Assembly (NCBI RefSeq): GCF_023821985.2
Contig: NZ_CP098805.1
Span: forward strand, 5,075,001-5,139,000
DNA: 64,000 nt
Direction: 5' to 3'
DNA from: Dyadobacter chenhuakuii
GTDB taxonomy: Bacteria > Bacteroidota > Bacteroidia > Cytophagales > Spirosomataceae
The notes under the pieces are model-generated. The model searched no databases and was not told the origin of the DNA. It was given only the letters and a program-made list of their open reading frames with translations. Positions within the stretch are counted from its first letter, which is position 1; every line of letters begins with the position of its first letter. A program made the translations under genes and the position numbers. Shown piece after piece: positions 24,219 to 33,670 of this stretch.

Positions 24219-24551
24219 ATGAATTTACCTAACACGATTAACAAGATGAAGCACATCATACTTTCCACTACATTCATTGCCATGCTGGGTGCCTCCCATG
24301 TGCAGGCCAATGTAACAAGCCCGGTCGTAACCGAATTAAACGTAAGCCAGGATAAAGTTGCTGTTCGGCCGGATGACCTGCCCGAAGCAGTTAAGAATAC
24401 GCTTTCGGGAGAAGCTTATGCAGGCTGGCAGGTTACCAGTGCTTTTTTGGTTACAAAGGAAGATAACTCGCAGTATTTTGAGATCAATGCCAGGAAAGGC
24501 GAAGAGTCAACTGTCATCAATCTAGACAAATACGGAAAGAAAGTTGATTAG
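24219..24551 (+). CDS. Small secreted PepSY-like protein
   Basis: 110-aa exported protein. The hydrophobic core IILSTTFIAMLGASHVQA with a likely cleavage after QA is preceded by a polar stretch. The mature part (VRPDDLPEAVKNTLSGEAY, AGWQVTSAF, then YFEINA and a C-terminal NLDKYGKKVD) fits the PepSY-like (BLIP-fold) family of periplasmic proteins seen in Bacteroidota. An AGGAG stretch (24208-24213) 5 nt before the ATG supports the start at 24219, although SD sites are rare in this phylum; the ATG at 24246 would give a shorter n-region. A promoter candidate lies at 24149. Confidence 0.75.
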   Translation: MNLPNTINKMKHIILSTTFIAMLGASHVQANVTSPVVTELNVSQDKVAVRPDDLPEAVKNTLSGEAYAGWQVTSAFLVTKEDNSQYFEINARKGEESTVINLDKYGKKVD

Positions 24552-24582
24552 GACTGCACGTTATATTTATTAGCTCAAAATG

Positions 24583-24612
24583 AAAAGCCGGACATTTATC
24601 CGGCTTTTGGCG
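24583..24612 (+). terminator. Rho-independent terminator
   Basis: AAAAGCCGGA (24583-24592) pairs with TCCGGCTTTT (24599-24608), downstream of the PepSY-like gene and before the regulator. Confidence 0.85.
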
Positions 24613-24680
24613 TTTGTTTTTATAATTTTACATTTCCCCTGCTCGTTAGTTAGTATTTATTTTTGATAATCAGAAAACCC

Positions 24681-26051
24681 ATGGCCCACCTGCTCCTCGT
24701 AGAAGACGATACTACATTCTCAAAGCTGCTAAGTAATTTCCTTGGTAAGCATGGCCATTCGGTTAAAGTCTGTTCAAATATCAAAGAAGCAAGAGAAGCA
24801 CTGAAAAGTAGCGATACCGAAGAACCGTTTGAAGTGTTAATGCTGGATTATCGTCTTCCGGATGGTAATTCGGTCGATTTTCTGAAAGCACTGAGAAGTG
24901 AAGGAAACCGTACTGCTGCATTCATCATGACAAGTTTTCACGATGTGCGTACTGCTGTTACAGCCATGCAGATCGGTGCTTTTGATTACATAACCAAGCC
25001 GGTTAACCCGGAGGAACTGCTTATGGTACTACGAGAAGCACTTAACAAAGCCGAATCAACAGATACGAAGGCGACTCCAAAAACGAAGGTCAATGCGAAA
25101 GCCGATAAGCAATCGCTTGAATTCATCGAAGGGAAAAGCAAGATTTCAAAGCAGCTTTACGAGTATGTTCGATTGGTTTCGCCTACGGATATGTCGGTGA
25201 TCATCCAGGGGGAAAGTGGTACAGGAAAAGAGCATGTCGCCAAGTCGATCCATAAGATGAGCAAACGTAGTAACGGGCCGTTTGTAGCGATCGATTGCGG
25301 GTCATTATCCAAAGAACTGGCTGCGAGCGAACTTTTTGGTCACAAAAAAGGCGCATTTACCGGTGCATTGCAAGATAAGATCGGGCAGTTTGAGGCAGCG
25401 GATGGCGGCACATTGTTCCTGGATGAGATCGGTAACCTTGGATATGACGTTCAGATCAAGCTTTTACGCGCTTTGCAGGAGCGTATCATTGTGCCGATAG
25501 GCGCTACACAGCAGATTAAGGTAGATGTGCGGTTGATCGCAGCCACCAACGAGGACCTGATGACCAGCGCGGCGAATGGCGATTTCCGTGAAGATCTTTA
25601 TCATAGATTAAACGAATTTAAGATAGAAGTTCCTGCGCTGAGAAAAAGAGGCGAGGACCTGGGCATATTTATTCAACATTTTGTAGACAAAGCGAACGAG
25701 GAACTGGGCAGAAATGTGCGGGAACTGTCCAAAGAAGTAATGGACGTTTTCCATAAATACGACTGGCCGGGGAATTTGCGTGAGCTGAACAATGTCATCA
25801 AGCGCCTGGTGTTGCTCTCGAAAGAAGAAGTAGCCACATTAAGCGCGTTGCCTGCAGAAATGATCACCGCTCTGGAAGATCAGCAAAAGCCAACGGGCTC
25901 AGATCTGAAAGCTTTGCAGGAAACACATGAAAAGGAGATGATCGAAAAGGTTTTGCAGGAAGTGCGCTACAATAAGAGCAAAGCTGCGAAACTGTTAAAC
26001 ATCGACAGGAAAACGCTTTATTACAAGATAGAAAAATATCATATTGAGTAA
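24681..26051 (+). CDS. Sigma-54-dependent NtrC-family response regulator
   Basis: 456 aa from the ATG at 24681 (the frame is open to a TTG at 24663). Domains in order: receiver (residues 1-120) with phosphoacceptor D56 in LMLDYRLPDG; AAA+ sigma-54 activator (about 150-390) with Walker A GESGTGKEHVAKS and the sigma-54 contact loop GAFTGA intact; and a C-terminal Fis-type HTH (KAAKLLNIDRKTLYYKI). So it activates sigma-54 promoters when phosphorylated. Its 3' end overlaps the convergent hybrid kinase gene by 13 bp, and the two may form a signal pair. The target genes are not visible; no clear sigma-54 (-24/-12) promoter was found nearby. Confidence 0.93.
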   Translation: MAHLLLVEDDTTFSKLLSNFLGKHGHSVKVCSNIKEAREALKSSDTEEPFEVLMLDYRLPDGNSVDFLKALRSEGNRTAAFIMTSFHDVRTAVTAMQIGAFDYITKPVNPEELLMVLREALNKAESTDTKATPKTKVNAKADKQSLEFIEGKSKISKQLYEYVRLVSPTDMSVIIQGESGTGKEHVAKSIHKMSKRSNGPFVAIDCGSLSKELAASELFGHKKGAFTGALQDKIGQFEAADGGTLFLDEIGNLGYDVQIKLLRALQERIIVPIGATQQIKVDVRLIAATNEDLMTSAANGDFREDLYHRLNEFKIEVPALRKRGEDLGIFIQHFVDKANEELGRNVRELSKEVMDVFHKYDWPGNLRELNNVIKRLVLLSKEEVATLSALPAEMITALEDQQKPTGSDLKALQETHEKEMIEKVLQEVRYNKSKAAKLLNIDRKTLYYKIEKYHIE

Positions 26052-28579
26052 GCCAGGGCCCTTTCCTCAACCTGCTCAACCACAATGGCAGCGTTTTTCA
26101 CAACCTGCTGCATTTCCGCGATTGAAATTTTAGAAGGGTCTTCCCGTAAAGCGACTTCATATTGACGGAGCTTGGCCGAAAGCTCGCGGGCGCCTATTTG
26201 CCCCGTGCGGCCGGCCAGGCGATGCATGAGTTCCTGCGCTTTGTCCAGGTCGTTGTTTTGGATGTAACTGTCCAGATCGCTTACATCCTTTCTCGAATCC
26301 TTTACAAATTGTTCCAGGATTTCCCTGAGCAGACTTTCATCACCAAAAGTCATTTCATTCAATGATGTGAAATCAAGCGCCGTTGCGGAGTTTTCGGTTA
26401 CGGTTTTTTCCGGAACTTCGGCTTTTGTGGACGAGGCTTCCAGTAATTCCAGCAGTTCATTGGAATGGAAAGGTTTCATCAGATAACCGTCAAATCCCAT
26501 CCCTAGCAAGCCTTTTCGCTCCTCAGGAAGCGCTTGCGCGGTTAGTACGAAGAATTTGGTGCTCCCGGAAGCAGATTGGCGGAGGCGTTTGCAAAGTTCT
26601 GCGCCGTTCATGCCAGGCATACGCATGTCTGTAAGTACAAACTTCACCTGCGGATCCCACGGACGGCTCAAAACCTCCTCTGCTGATGAAAAACATGTAT
26701 GCGGAATGCCGTTCCTGTCCAAAACGGACGAACACCATTTCAGGATAAAGGCATCATCGTCGACGAGCCATACTTTTCCGACCACATTATAATTTCTGTT
26801 GTCCGCTTCCTCGGGCGCTATTTCCAATGTTTCAGCTTTTTTCATACGGGTGGTTACAAAAAAAGTCGTGCCCTTCCCGAGTGTGCTTTTGACTTTAATC
26901 TTGCCCGACATGCCTTCAACCAAAGCCTTTACAATGCTAAGGCCCAGACCTGTGCCGCCATATTTACGTGATATGGAAGGATCGGCCTGTTCAAATTGGT
27001 TAAACACGCGCTGAACTTGTTCCGGCGATAGGCCAATGCCGGTATCCGAGATCTGAAATTCAATTTCAAGATCGCTGTCACTCTCAAAACCCGTAACCCG
27101 CAATACGACCTCGCCGCTTTCGGTGAACTTGATAGCGTTTGTAAGAAGGTTGTAAAGGACCTGACGCAGCCTGAACGGATCGCCGTTTAGATAGAGTTTT
27201 GGAGAAAGCCCATTTTCAAATTGCAATAAAAGTCCTTTCGAAACCGCCGTTGGCCGCAGCATCTGAACAACTTCATTGAGCAAGGGATTAATAGCGAAAG
27301 TCCGTTCCTCAAAAGTAAACCGATCCGAGATAATGCGGCTGTAATCCAGGACTTCATTGACCAGATGCAGCAGGTGCTCTGACGCCGAATGCAACGTTTC
27401 CAGATCCTGTCGCTTCGGTTTTTCGTCCTTTTTTAATGCTTCGGTATAACCTATAATGGATTGCAGCGGCGTGCGTATCTCATGGCTCATATTGGATAAA
27501 AACCGCTGTTTGGCCATGCTGTGATATTCGGCTTCCTCTTTGGCTTCTTCGAGCTGGCTGCGATAGGCGTTGCTTTGGGTAATGTCCGTAAAAATGAGAT
27601 AGGAGAGCATCGCAGTCAGGAAAAAGAATCCCAGCATGATATACTCCAATGTATTAATGCTGCCGGTCACAATGTTTTTCGACCTGGAACCTTCCAGATT
27701 GGATTCTTTCAGCACTTCTGCTTCCACTTCCTGCATTACATCCAACAATTGCTGCACTAGTGAATTACCTGCTGTGGCAAGTTCCTGCTCCCGGTCTACA
27801 AAGCTGGTTGTTCGGATTTTTTGTGATTTTTCAATGGCGTTCACCGCTTCGCCCACTTTTTCAATGGTGCTATCCTCCTGTGCAACAGTTATTGTATCGA
27901 CCTGAACATTCACTTCCTGTTTCTGTACCACTTTCGCGGGTGGCGGAGGGGCGTTTTTCTTTGCTTTTTTCGAACCGCCAAATACCCGGTTAAAAAATCC
28001 TTTTTTCTCGCTGGCTTGTTGTAAAGAGTCAGGTAACTCCGTGTAAACGGTCGTCGTAGTCGTTCGTTTTTCCGTTTTTACAACCGTGCTATCCGGTTTC
28101 AGTTTTGTAGTGATCAGCCCGGAAATGGATTTTACTTCTTCTTCCAGATCCTTGTTATTCACCAGCTTGGATCGGACCTTGACATACTTTCCGTAAATTT
28201 TTTCCCGCTCATTCAGCAGGCTTTTCATAGAGTCAATGCGAATGATCTGAAGGTGGTCGTCCAGGCTCATATTGCTCAGCGAATCCAGTGTTGCAATCAG
28301 CTCTTTGGATTGCGCTAAAACCTGCTCGTTTTTTTCTTCCCCTTTTAATGTGCGTGTGTTTTGTAAATGGTTGAGCTGAATGATGTTTTTAAAAACTTTA
28401 TTGACCAGCCGAAGCTTATCATTCGGCGTAGACATTACTTCCAGCTTGATCAGCATATCTTCAAATGCTTCTTTACTGATAATCCACGACGTGCCCAATG
28501 CCAGCGACGCCAACAGAAATCCCAGCAAGACTTTGCCTTTAACTGATTTTAGGAAAAAAAGGTCACGAAGAACGGACAT
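26039..28579 (-). CDS. Hybrid sensor histidine kinase with receiver and Hpt domains
   Basis: 846 aa. A first TM segment (about 12-32) and a second (about 315-335) frame a predicted periplasmic sensor region rich in coiled-coil and Lys/Thr stretches. HisKA follows with phospho-His H366 (MSHEIRTP), a HATPase with GTGLGLSIVKAL, a receiver with D651 (LTDMRMPG), and a C-terminal Hpt with H786 (LMHRLAGRTGQIGA). A phosphorelay His-Asp-His is therefore intact. The sensor input is unknown. The stop lies inside the convergent NtrC-type gene, which is its obvious candidate partner through the Hpt domain, though hybrid kinases often act on distant regulators. Confidence 0.92.
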   Translation of the reverse strand: MSVLRDLFFLKSVKGKVLLGFLLASLALGTSWIISKEAFEDMLIKLEVMSTPNDKLRLVNKVFKNIIQLNHLQNTRTLKGEEKNEQVLAQSKELIATLDSLSNMSLDDHLQIIRIDSMKSLLNEREKIYGKYVKVRSKLVNNKDLEEEVKSISGLITTKLKPDSTVVKTEKRTTTTTVYTELPDSLQQASEKKGFFNRVFGGSKKAKKNAPPPPAKVVQKQEVNVQVDTITVAQEDSTIEKVGEAVNAIEKSQKIRTTSFVDREQELATAGNSLVQQLLDVMQEVEAEVLKESNLEGSRSKNIVTGSINTLEYIMLGFFFLTAMLSYLIFTDITQSNAYRSQLEEAKEEAEYHSMAKQRFLSNMSHEIRTPLQSIIGYTEALKKDEKPKRQDLETLHSASEHLLHLVNEVLDYSRIISDRFTFEERTFAINPLLNEVVQMLRPTAVSKGLLLQFENGLSPKLYLNGDPFRLRQVLYNLLTNAIKFTESGEVVLRVTGFESDSDLEIEFQISDTGIGLSPEQVQRVFNQFEQADPSISRKYGGTGLGLSIVKALVEGMSGKIKVKSTLGKGTTFFVTTRMKKAETLEIAPEEADNRNYNVVGKVWLVDDDAFILKWCSSVLDRNGIPHTCFSSAEEVLSRPWDPQVKFVLTDMRMPGMNGAELCKRLRQSASGSTKFFVLTAQALPEERKGLLGMGFDGYLMKPFHSNELLELLEASSTKAEVPEKTVTENSATALDFTSLNEMTFGDESLLREILEQFVKDSRKDVSDLDSYIQNNDLDKAQELMHRLAGRTGQIGARELSAKLRQYEVALREDPSKISIAEMQQVVKNAAIVVEQVEERALAYSI

Positions 28580-28671
28580 ATCGGAATGTAGTATGCAATG
28601 TCTTTAACGAATTTACAATCGTAAAAGGTGCAATTCAGCTGCATCTGTCTGATTTAGAATGTGAATATAAC

Positions 28672-28706
28672 GAAAAAAGGCTGCCCCGCATATTTGGGCA
28701 GCCTTT
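28672..28706 (-). terminator. Terminator after the cytochrome c-tailed dehydrogenase gene
   Basis: AAAGGCTGCCC (28676-28686) pairs with GGGCAGCCTTT (28696-28706). On the minus strand six T follow. It is 48 nt downstream of the stop at 28754. Confidence 0.88.
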
Positions 28707-28753
28707 CCAAGCGTATTTCAAAATGCACCCCGCAGCTGCGAAATGCAGGTTTA

Positions 28754-30688
28754 TTATTTTGCAAGGGAATTAATCCATGAAGCAATTTTCATTGCATCAG
28801 ACTTCGAAACCTGCGGCATAGGAGGCATTGGCGTTGCATAATCCGGCCAGTTTTCAGGTTTTGGATGATAGATCAGATCAACGATCTTTTCATTGCTGTA
28901 TTTGCGTTTGGCAACATCCAGGTAAGATGGTCCAACCACCTTCTTGTCGGCAGCGTGGCAAGCCAGACATGTATTTTTTTCCAAAAGCGGTTTTACCTCT
29001 GCAAACGTAGGCACTTTCACGGCTGCGGATTTGCCGGTAGTTGCTTTGCCTTTTCCATCCGGAGAAACGTGCTCTTTTTCAGGTGCAGCAACCGAAGCAG
29101 CCGCTTTTCCTGATCTGGTCGTTTTCAGGTCAGAAACTTTCAATTTCTCTCCGTCAGGAATGTTGTTCAATGTGTAGTAAGCATCCGTATGAACAAGCGA
29201 CCAGCTGTTTGTAGCAGCACGAACGCCTTCCAGCTGGATTTTGTGCACATAATACTGACGCATGCCATCCAATACGATTCTCACTTTTTTGGCATCATCA
29301 GAAACCTTTACACCCACTACTTTCACTTCCTTCGTATCGATCGGAGGGCTTCCGTAAACAGGGTAATGTTTGTACAAATAGCTGCTCACATTATAAGAAT
29401 CAAGATCTTCCGCAGATTTACGATCAACCGGCATTGTGAATTCTATTTCAAAACCATCCGGCTGAGCCTTCACTGTGTACATTTCAAACGGCATTTTACC
29501 ATTCCATACCAAGCGCTGCAAACCCTGGTTAGCATCACCAGCCGAACCCCATCCGCGGTTTGTTTCACCTACGAACATAGAACCGTCTTTGTCAAAAGCC
29601 ATACGCAAAACGCCCGACTGGAAACCGCTGCGGAAACCAATGCTCGCACCCTGGTATTCGCCTTTTACTTTTTCCAGAACAATACGCATAATGTTGCTTT
29701 GTCCCTGGTCGCCCACGAAAACCTGTCCCGTAAATGGTCCGAAATTGCCCTGGGTATTATCCAAAATCAATTCTGATGTAGAAACTCCGTGTACACCATA
29801 TGGCAACCAAACAGCCGGAAGCTGCACCATATCATATTTTTCTTTCAGCTGATAAAGGAACTGCGGCGTTTCGTTGCCTGTGTTTTCCGGCTTGATCGCC
29901 CGTCCTTTGTCGTCTTTATTCTGGCGGTTGTCGCGCTCAGCAAAGAATTGCTTTTCTGTAAGCTTCACCGGTGTGCCGGCAGCCCATTTCAAACCAGCCG
30001 GGTGGCCCATGAACCCTCCTTTTTTAACCTGAAAAATTCCGCCAGTTCCCATCCAGTCGCCCTGGTTGTCTGTATAGAACAGCTCGCCATCGAGCATGCT
30101 GATTCCCGCCGGAGAGCGCACGCCGGTTGCATATGGTTCGAATTTTCCGTCATTGGTAATGTGAAAGATCCAGCCACGGCCAGGCACACGGCTTTCGCCT
30201 CTCCACCATTCTTCGTCACCAAAAGCCACGTTACCACTCACAAAAAAGCTTCCGTCCGGTGCCAGTTTAGGCCCGAAAGAATATTCATGATAATGTCCGG
30301 ATAATGGCCATGCGTAAACGGTTTCGTAAACATCCGCTTTGCCATCGCCGTTTTTATCAACCAGCTTAGTCAGCTCGCCGCGTTGTGCGCAGTATAATGC
30401 ACCTTCTTTGTAAGCAAGGCCAAGAATTTCATGCAGACCCGTCGCGAACTTTCTGAAATAAGGCGTCCGGCTGGTCGGGTTATCCACGATCCAAACCTCT
30501 CCGCGGCGTGTGGAAATGGCCAGTGAGCCGTTTGGCATGGTCGTTAATCCACCCACTTCAAGGATAATGCCTTCTGGAATGGGCGGGGTGACGATTTTGT
30601 AAAAGTCTTCTTCTTTGGGTGATTCCTGTGCTTTCAGCATTGAAATCGTTGCCAGAAGAGCAAACGCTATTTGAGCAATTTTTTTCAT
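28754..30688 (-). CDS. Secreted beta-propeller dehydrogenase-like protein with C-terminal cytochrome c domain
   Basis: 644 aa with a cleavable signal peptide (MKKIAQIAFALLATISMLKA|QES). Residues about 40-400 are a beta-propeller of the glucose/sorbosone dehydrogenase or 'membrane-bound dehydrogenase domain' type seen in Verrucomicrobia and Bacteroidota: GLTTMPNGSLAIST, NGDGKADVYE, SPAGISML and FVGDQGQSNI. A cytochrome c domain ends the protein, with haem motif CLACH at about 577-581 and a later Met-rich MPPMPQ. The combination suggests periplasmic sugar or alcohol oxidation with electron hand-over to haem; PQQ is a likely cofactor in related proteins, but not shown. It is 29 nt downstream of the DUF1080/PA14 gene. 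Confidence 0.85.
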   Translation of the reverse strand: MKKIAQIAFALLATISMLKAQESPKEEDFYKIVTPPIPEGIILEVGGLTTMPNGSLAISTRRGEVWIVDNPTSRTPYFRKFATGLHEILGLAYKEGALYCAQRGELTKLVDKNGDGKADVYETVYAWPLSGHYHEYSFGPKLAPDGSFFVSGNVAFGDEEWWRGESRVPGRGWIFHITNDGKFEPYATGVRSPAGISMLDGELFYTDNQGDWMGTGGIFQVKKGGFMGHPAGLKWAAGTPVKLTEKQFFAERDNRQNKDDKGRAIKPENTGNETPQFLYQLKEKYDMVQLPAVWLPYGVHGVSTSELILDNTQGNFGPFTGQVFVGDQGQSNIMRIVLEKVKGEYQGASIGFRSGFQSGVLRMAFDKDGSMFVGETNRGWGSAGDANQGLQRLVWNGKMPFEMYTVKAQPDGFEIEFTMPVDRKSAEDLDSYNVSSYLYKHYPVYGSPPIDTKEVKVVGVKVSDDAKKVRIVLDGMRQYYVHKIQLEGVRAATNSWSLVHTDAYYTLNNIPDGEKLKVSDLKTTRSGKAAASVAAPEKEHVSPDGKGKATTGKSAAVKVPTFAEVKPLLEKNTCLACHAADKKVVGPSYLDVAKRKYSNEKIVDLIYHPKPENWPDYATPMPPMPQVSKSDAMKIASWINSLAK

Positions 30689-30717
30689 TATATATGAATG
30701 TCTATAAGGATTTTGAA

Positions 30718-32562
30718 TCAGAACAGGATCGAATATTTCACTTCACCATTTGTAACCGGCACCAATAATTCCTGCGCGCCGTCAGCGCTTCTGATCTCAG
30801 GTTTAACACTTTTATCAGCCAGTTGAATGTAGTACGACTTGTTGTCAACTGCATAAAGTCCGTCTGCCACTTTTTCAATGTTCGATCCGTCAGCCAGTCT
30901 GGCAACCAGGTCTTTCGAAGGATTGTTTACTTTAATAATTCGCTCGAAATATTGGTTATTCACTACGGAAATGTAATCTGTTACAGCCGATCCAAATGCC
31001 TGATACTGGAAAGTAGGAACGTCCTGGTCGTCCAGAACATAGCCTTTCGGGCGGTAACCGCTGCCGGTTGTGTCGGCCTGCCATTTTCCTTTTGCCGATT
31101 TGCCAAGGACCATATCATTGCCCAATAGCGTCACGCTTCCTCTTGGACGGGAAGATCCGTCGCCGCGGTCGTGCCACATCGGCGTTGCATCCAGGAATTC
31201 ACCGCGCCAAACCTGCAAAACTGCACCTTTGTCCAGGTCGTAAGTGTAATGCAGATTAGAAGGGCTTCCCACCGAAACTGCATGCACCACACGCTGTCTT
31301 TTTTCTTTGCCTTTTTTGAAATCCATAAAGCTCCGGGTAACATTGTTTGTTCCGGCAGAGATCAGGATCGGGTCATTAACGCCACCAGCCATGGCAGAGC
31401 TTTTGGTATGGTAAGCAATTTCCCTGAAACCAGGTCCGCTCACCCAAAGACCAAGAACCGGGCGCATCCAGCCATCTTTTTTGTTATTGAATATTTCAAT
31501 GGTATGGTCACCCGCTTTCAGATTCACTTTTCCCTCACGGAATTCGTTGTTGGACTTCCATTGAGCATCGATCACATATTTTCCGTCGATCTTCAAGTAT
31601 GAATTTCCGGAAGCCTGTAACTTGAAGTTGTAATCGCCATCCGTAGCAGCATTGTAGCGGCCAGTATATACGTAAGAGTAATTATTATTCTCTTTCAGTA
31701 TTTCCCAACTCAACGCTTCTGCTTTGCCTGTCTCAGCGGCTGTCATTTTAGAAAGGTCCTCTGTTTCGGACAAAGCACCATAGTAAGTCTTGTAAGTCAG
31801 CTCCGATAACGTTCCCGGCTTTTTATCAAAATTATTGATCACAATGTTCTTGATAGCCAATGATCCGTGGTCACCCTGAATGCGGATCGGGCCCATCGCC
31901 ACATCTTCGCCGGTTAATGAACCGCGGGTAGGGCCGCTTACTTCTACATTTTCATGGATCGTAACGCCATTCAGCACGATTGAAAGAAATACTGCATTGG
32001 CGGTTTTTTTTCCGTTTGCATCAAAGCGGGGCGCCTGATAGGAAATCTTAATGTTTTGCCATAATCCGGGTGCTTTGGCCACATTGAAACGCGGCGCATA
32101 ACCTTCATAACCTTTTTCGCCTTCGGGTTTTGAATCATTCCAGCGCTCGTAAATTCCGCCGTTATCATTGTACTTGGCTGTTTTTTTACCCCAGCTGTCA
32201 AAAAGCTGCACTTCGTAGTTGCCTTGCAAGTAGATTCCGGAATTAGATCCTTTGGTCAGCATAAAATCAAGCTCAATGTCCAGATCGCCGTGCTTGAAAT
32301 TGGAGATCAGTTCATATTGGTTGCCGTATTTTCCTTTTTCGTGTGTACAAGCCAGCACACCTTTCCCGGGTGTCGTGATCAGTACATTTTCTTTGGAAAT
32401 ATCAGCTGCTGCATTACCGACGATCTTCCAGTTGTCGGATTTGGTAGTGAACGCACTCAGGTCGTTTAAAGGGATAGGCTGCTGTGCATAAGCGGATTGC
32501 ATAGCAAATGCAGCAATCCCACCTGCAAGAAGTTGGAAAAGAGAACGGTTAATTCTAAACAT
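30718..32562 (-). CDS. DUF1080 (3-keto-disaccharide hydrolase-like) + PA14 protein
   Basis: 614 aa, secreted (signal core LLAGGIAAFAMQSAYA|QQ). The first domain (about 25-250) is a DUF1080 jelly-roll of the type now described as 3-keto-disaccharide/3-keto-glycoside hydrolase (PF06439): FKHGDLDIELDFMLTKGSNS then GIYLQGNYEVQLFDSWG, with RFNVAKAPGLWQNIKI. A PA14-type domain follows (about 256-390), which often binds sugars, and then a C-terminal beta-rich region of unknown type. It is upstream of the cytochrome c-tailed dehydrogenase gene, and divergent from a second DUF1080 gene at 32755. Confidence 0.86.
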   Translation of the reverse strand: MFRINRSLFQLLAGGIAAFAMQSAYAQQPIPLNDLSAFTTKSDNWKIVGNAAADISKENVLITTPGKGVLACTHEKGKYGNQYELISNFKHGDLDIELDFMLTKGSNSGIYLQGNYEVQLFDSWGKKTAKYNDNGGIYERWNDSKPEGEKGYEGYAPRFNVAKAPGLWQNIKISYQAPRFDANGKKTANAVFLSIVLNGVTIHENVEVSGPTRGSLTGEDVAMGPIRIQGDHGSLAIKNIVINNFDKKPGTLSELTYKTYYGALSETEDLSKMTAAETGKAEALSWEILKENNNYSYVYTGRYNAATDGDYNFKLQASGNSYLKIDGKYVIDAQWKSNNEFREGKVNLKAGDHTIEIFNNKKDGWMRPVLGLWVSGPGFREIAYHTKSSAMAGGVNDPILISAGTNNVTRSFMDFKKGKEKRQRVVHAVSVGSPSNLHYTYDLDKGAVLQVWRGEFLDATPMWHDRGDGSSRPRGSVTLLGNDMVLGKSAKGKWQADTTGSGYRPKGYVLDDQDVPTFQYQAFGSAVTDYISVVNNQYFERIIKVNNPSKDLVARLADGSNIEKVADGLYAVDNKSYYIQLADKSVKPEIRSADGAQELLVPVTNGEVKYSILF

Positions 32563-32754
32563 ACGTGAAGTAAGCTTGTATCGGTTTATTTAAAATGCTG
32601 CCCGGCCATCGGTCGACGCGGGTGCAAATTACGTGATAAGAATCCAAAATATTACATTTAATTAGGTGAGAACCGCGTTTGTTAATGCTTTTTACCTAAT
32701 GTTGTGTTTTGATATTATTTCAATAGTAATTAGTCCAAAAAGTTATTTTTTAAA

Positions 32755-33519
32755 ATGAAAAAACTAATCCTAACCGCGTTCAGCCTTGCAACGGCATTTG
32801 CTGCACATGCCCAGCTGCAACCTGCTAAGCAAACGCCTGAATCGAGTGAACTTTGGAGCCCGGTTCCCCGCTTTGTAACGCCTGGTAAACCGTCGACGGC
32901 TGTTTCCGGTTTTACTGCACCTTCGGACGCAATCGTTTTATTTGATGGAAAAAATCTGGATGCATGGGTTTCAGGCAAAGATGGCAAAGCCGCTGCGCCC
33001 TGGACCGTTGGGGACGGAGCAATGACCGTTGCACCCAAATCAGGCGATATACAAACCAAGCAGACTTTCGGAGATTACCAGCTGCACATTGAATGGCGTA
33101 CACCTGCGAAAGTAGAAGGCAACAGCCAGGGACGTGGTAACAGCGGTATTTTTATGCAGGGCATTTATGAATTGCAGGTTTTGGACAGCTATAACAACCC
33201 AACTTACTCCAACGGACAAGCCGGATCTATCTACAAGCAAACCATGCCGCTTGTGAATGCAACCGTAGGGCCAGGTGAATGGCAGACTTATGATGTTGTT
33301 TACACAGCGCCGCATTTCAATAAGGATGGTCAAATGACGATTCCTCCATACATTACGGTGATCCATAATGGTGTTTTGGTTCAAAACCACACTATGATCC
33401 AGGGAACAACTCCTTACGTAGGCCAGCCAACGATCGAGCCACACGGAAAAGGCCCGATCAAGTTACAGGATCATAACAATACAACGAGTTTCCGCAACAT
33501 CTGGATCCGCGAGCTGTAA
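32755..33519 (+). CDS. DUF1080 (3-keto-disaccharide hydrolase-like) protein
   Basis: 254 aa with signal peptide (MKKLILTAFSLATAFAAHA|Q). It is a single DUF1080 domain with LFDGKNLDAWVSGKDG near the start, then DYQLHIEWRTP, GNSGIFMQGIYELQVLDSY, and at the end GPIKLQDHNNTTSFRNIWIREL, a family-typical C-terminus. Such domains cleave 3-keto glycosides in Bacteroidota. The divergent neighbour has a related domain, and the shared intergenic region of 192 nt probably carries both promoters. A hairpin terminator follows at 33579. Confidence 0.9.
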   Translation: MKKLILTAFSLATAFAAHAQLQPAKQTPESSELWSPVPRFVTPGKPSTAVSGFTAPSDAIVLFDGKNLDAWVSGKDGKAAAPWTVGDGAMTVAPKSGDIQTKQTFGDYQLHIEWRTPAKVEGNSQGRGNSGIFMQGIYELQVLDSYNNPTYSNGQAGSIYKQTMPLVNATVGPGEWQTYDVVYTAPHFNKDGQMTIPPYITVIHNGVLVQNHTMIQGTTPYVGQPTIEPHGKGPIKLQDHNNTTSFRNIWIREL

Positions 33520-33578
33520 GCAGCAGGCGATCCGGCGGCCGGTGCTTCGGGCACGGCTGAATTCAGGTATAATATTTT

Positions 33579-33621
33579 AATGGCTTAAATGGTTTAACAG
33601 ACTGTTTAAGCCATTTTTTTG
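33579..33621 (+). terminator. Rho-independent terminator
   Basis: AATGGCTTAAA (33579-33589) pairs with TTTAAGCCATT (33604-33614), followed by a T run, downstream of the DUF1080 gene. Confidence 0.85.
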
Positions 33622-33670
33622 TTCTGTTATCGTTATATTAGTTTATCATTTGCGTTAAGAATTCAATGTC

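Noticed and set aside
29189..29776. Plus-strand frame of 195 codons
   Set aside because: It is a shadow of the cytochrome c-tailed dehydrogenase gene, with no family features.
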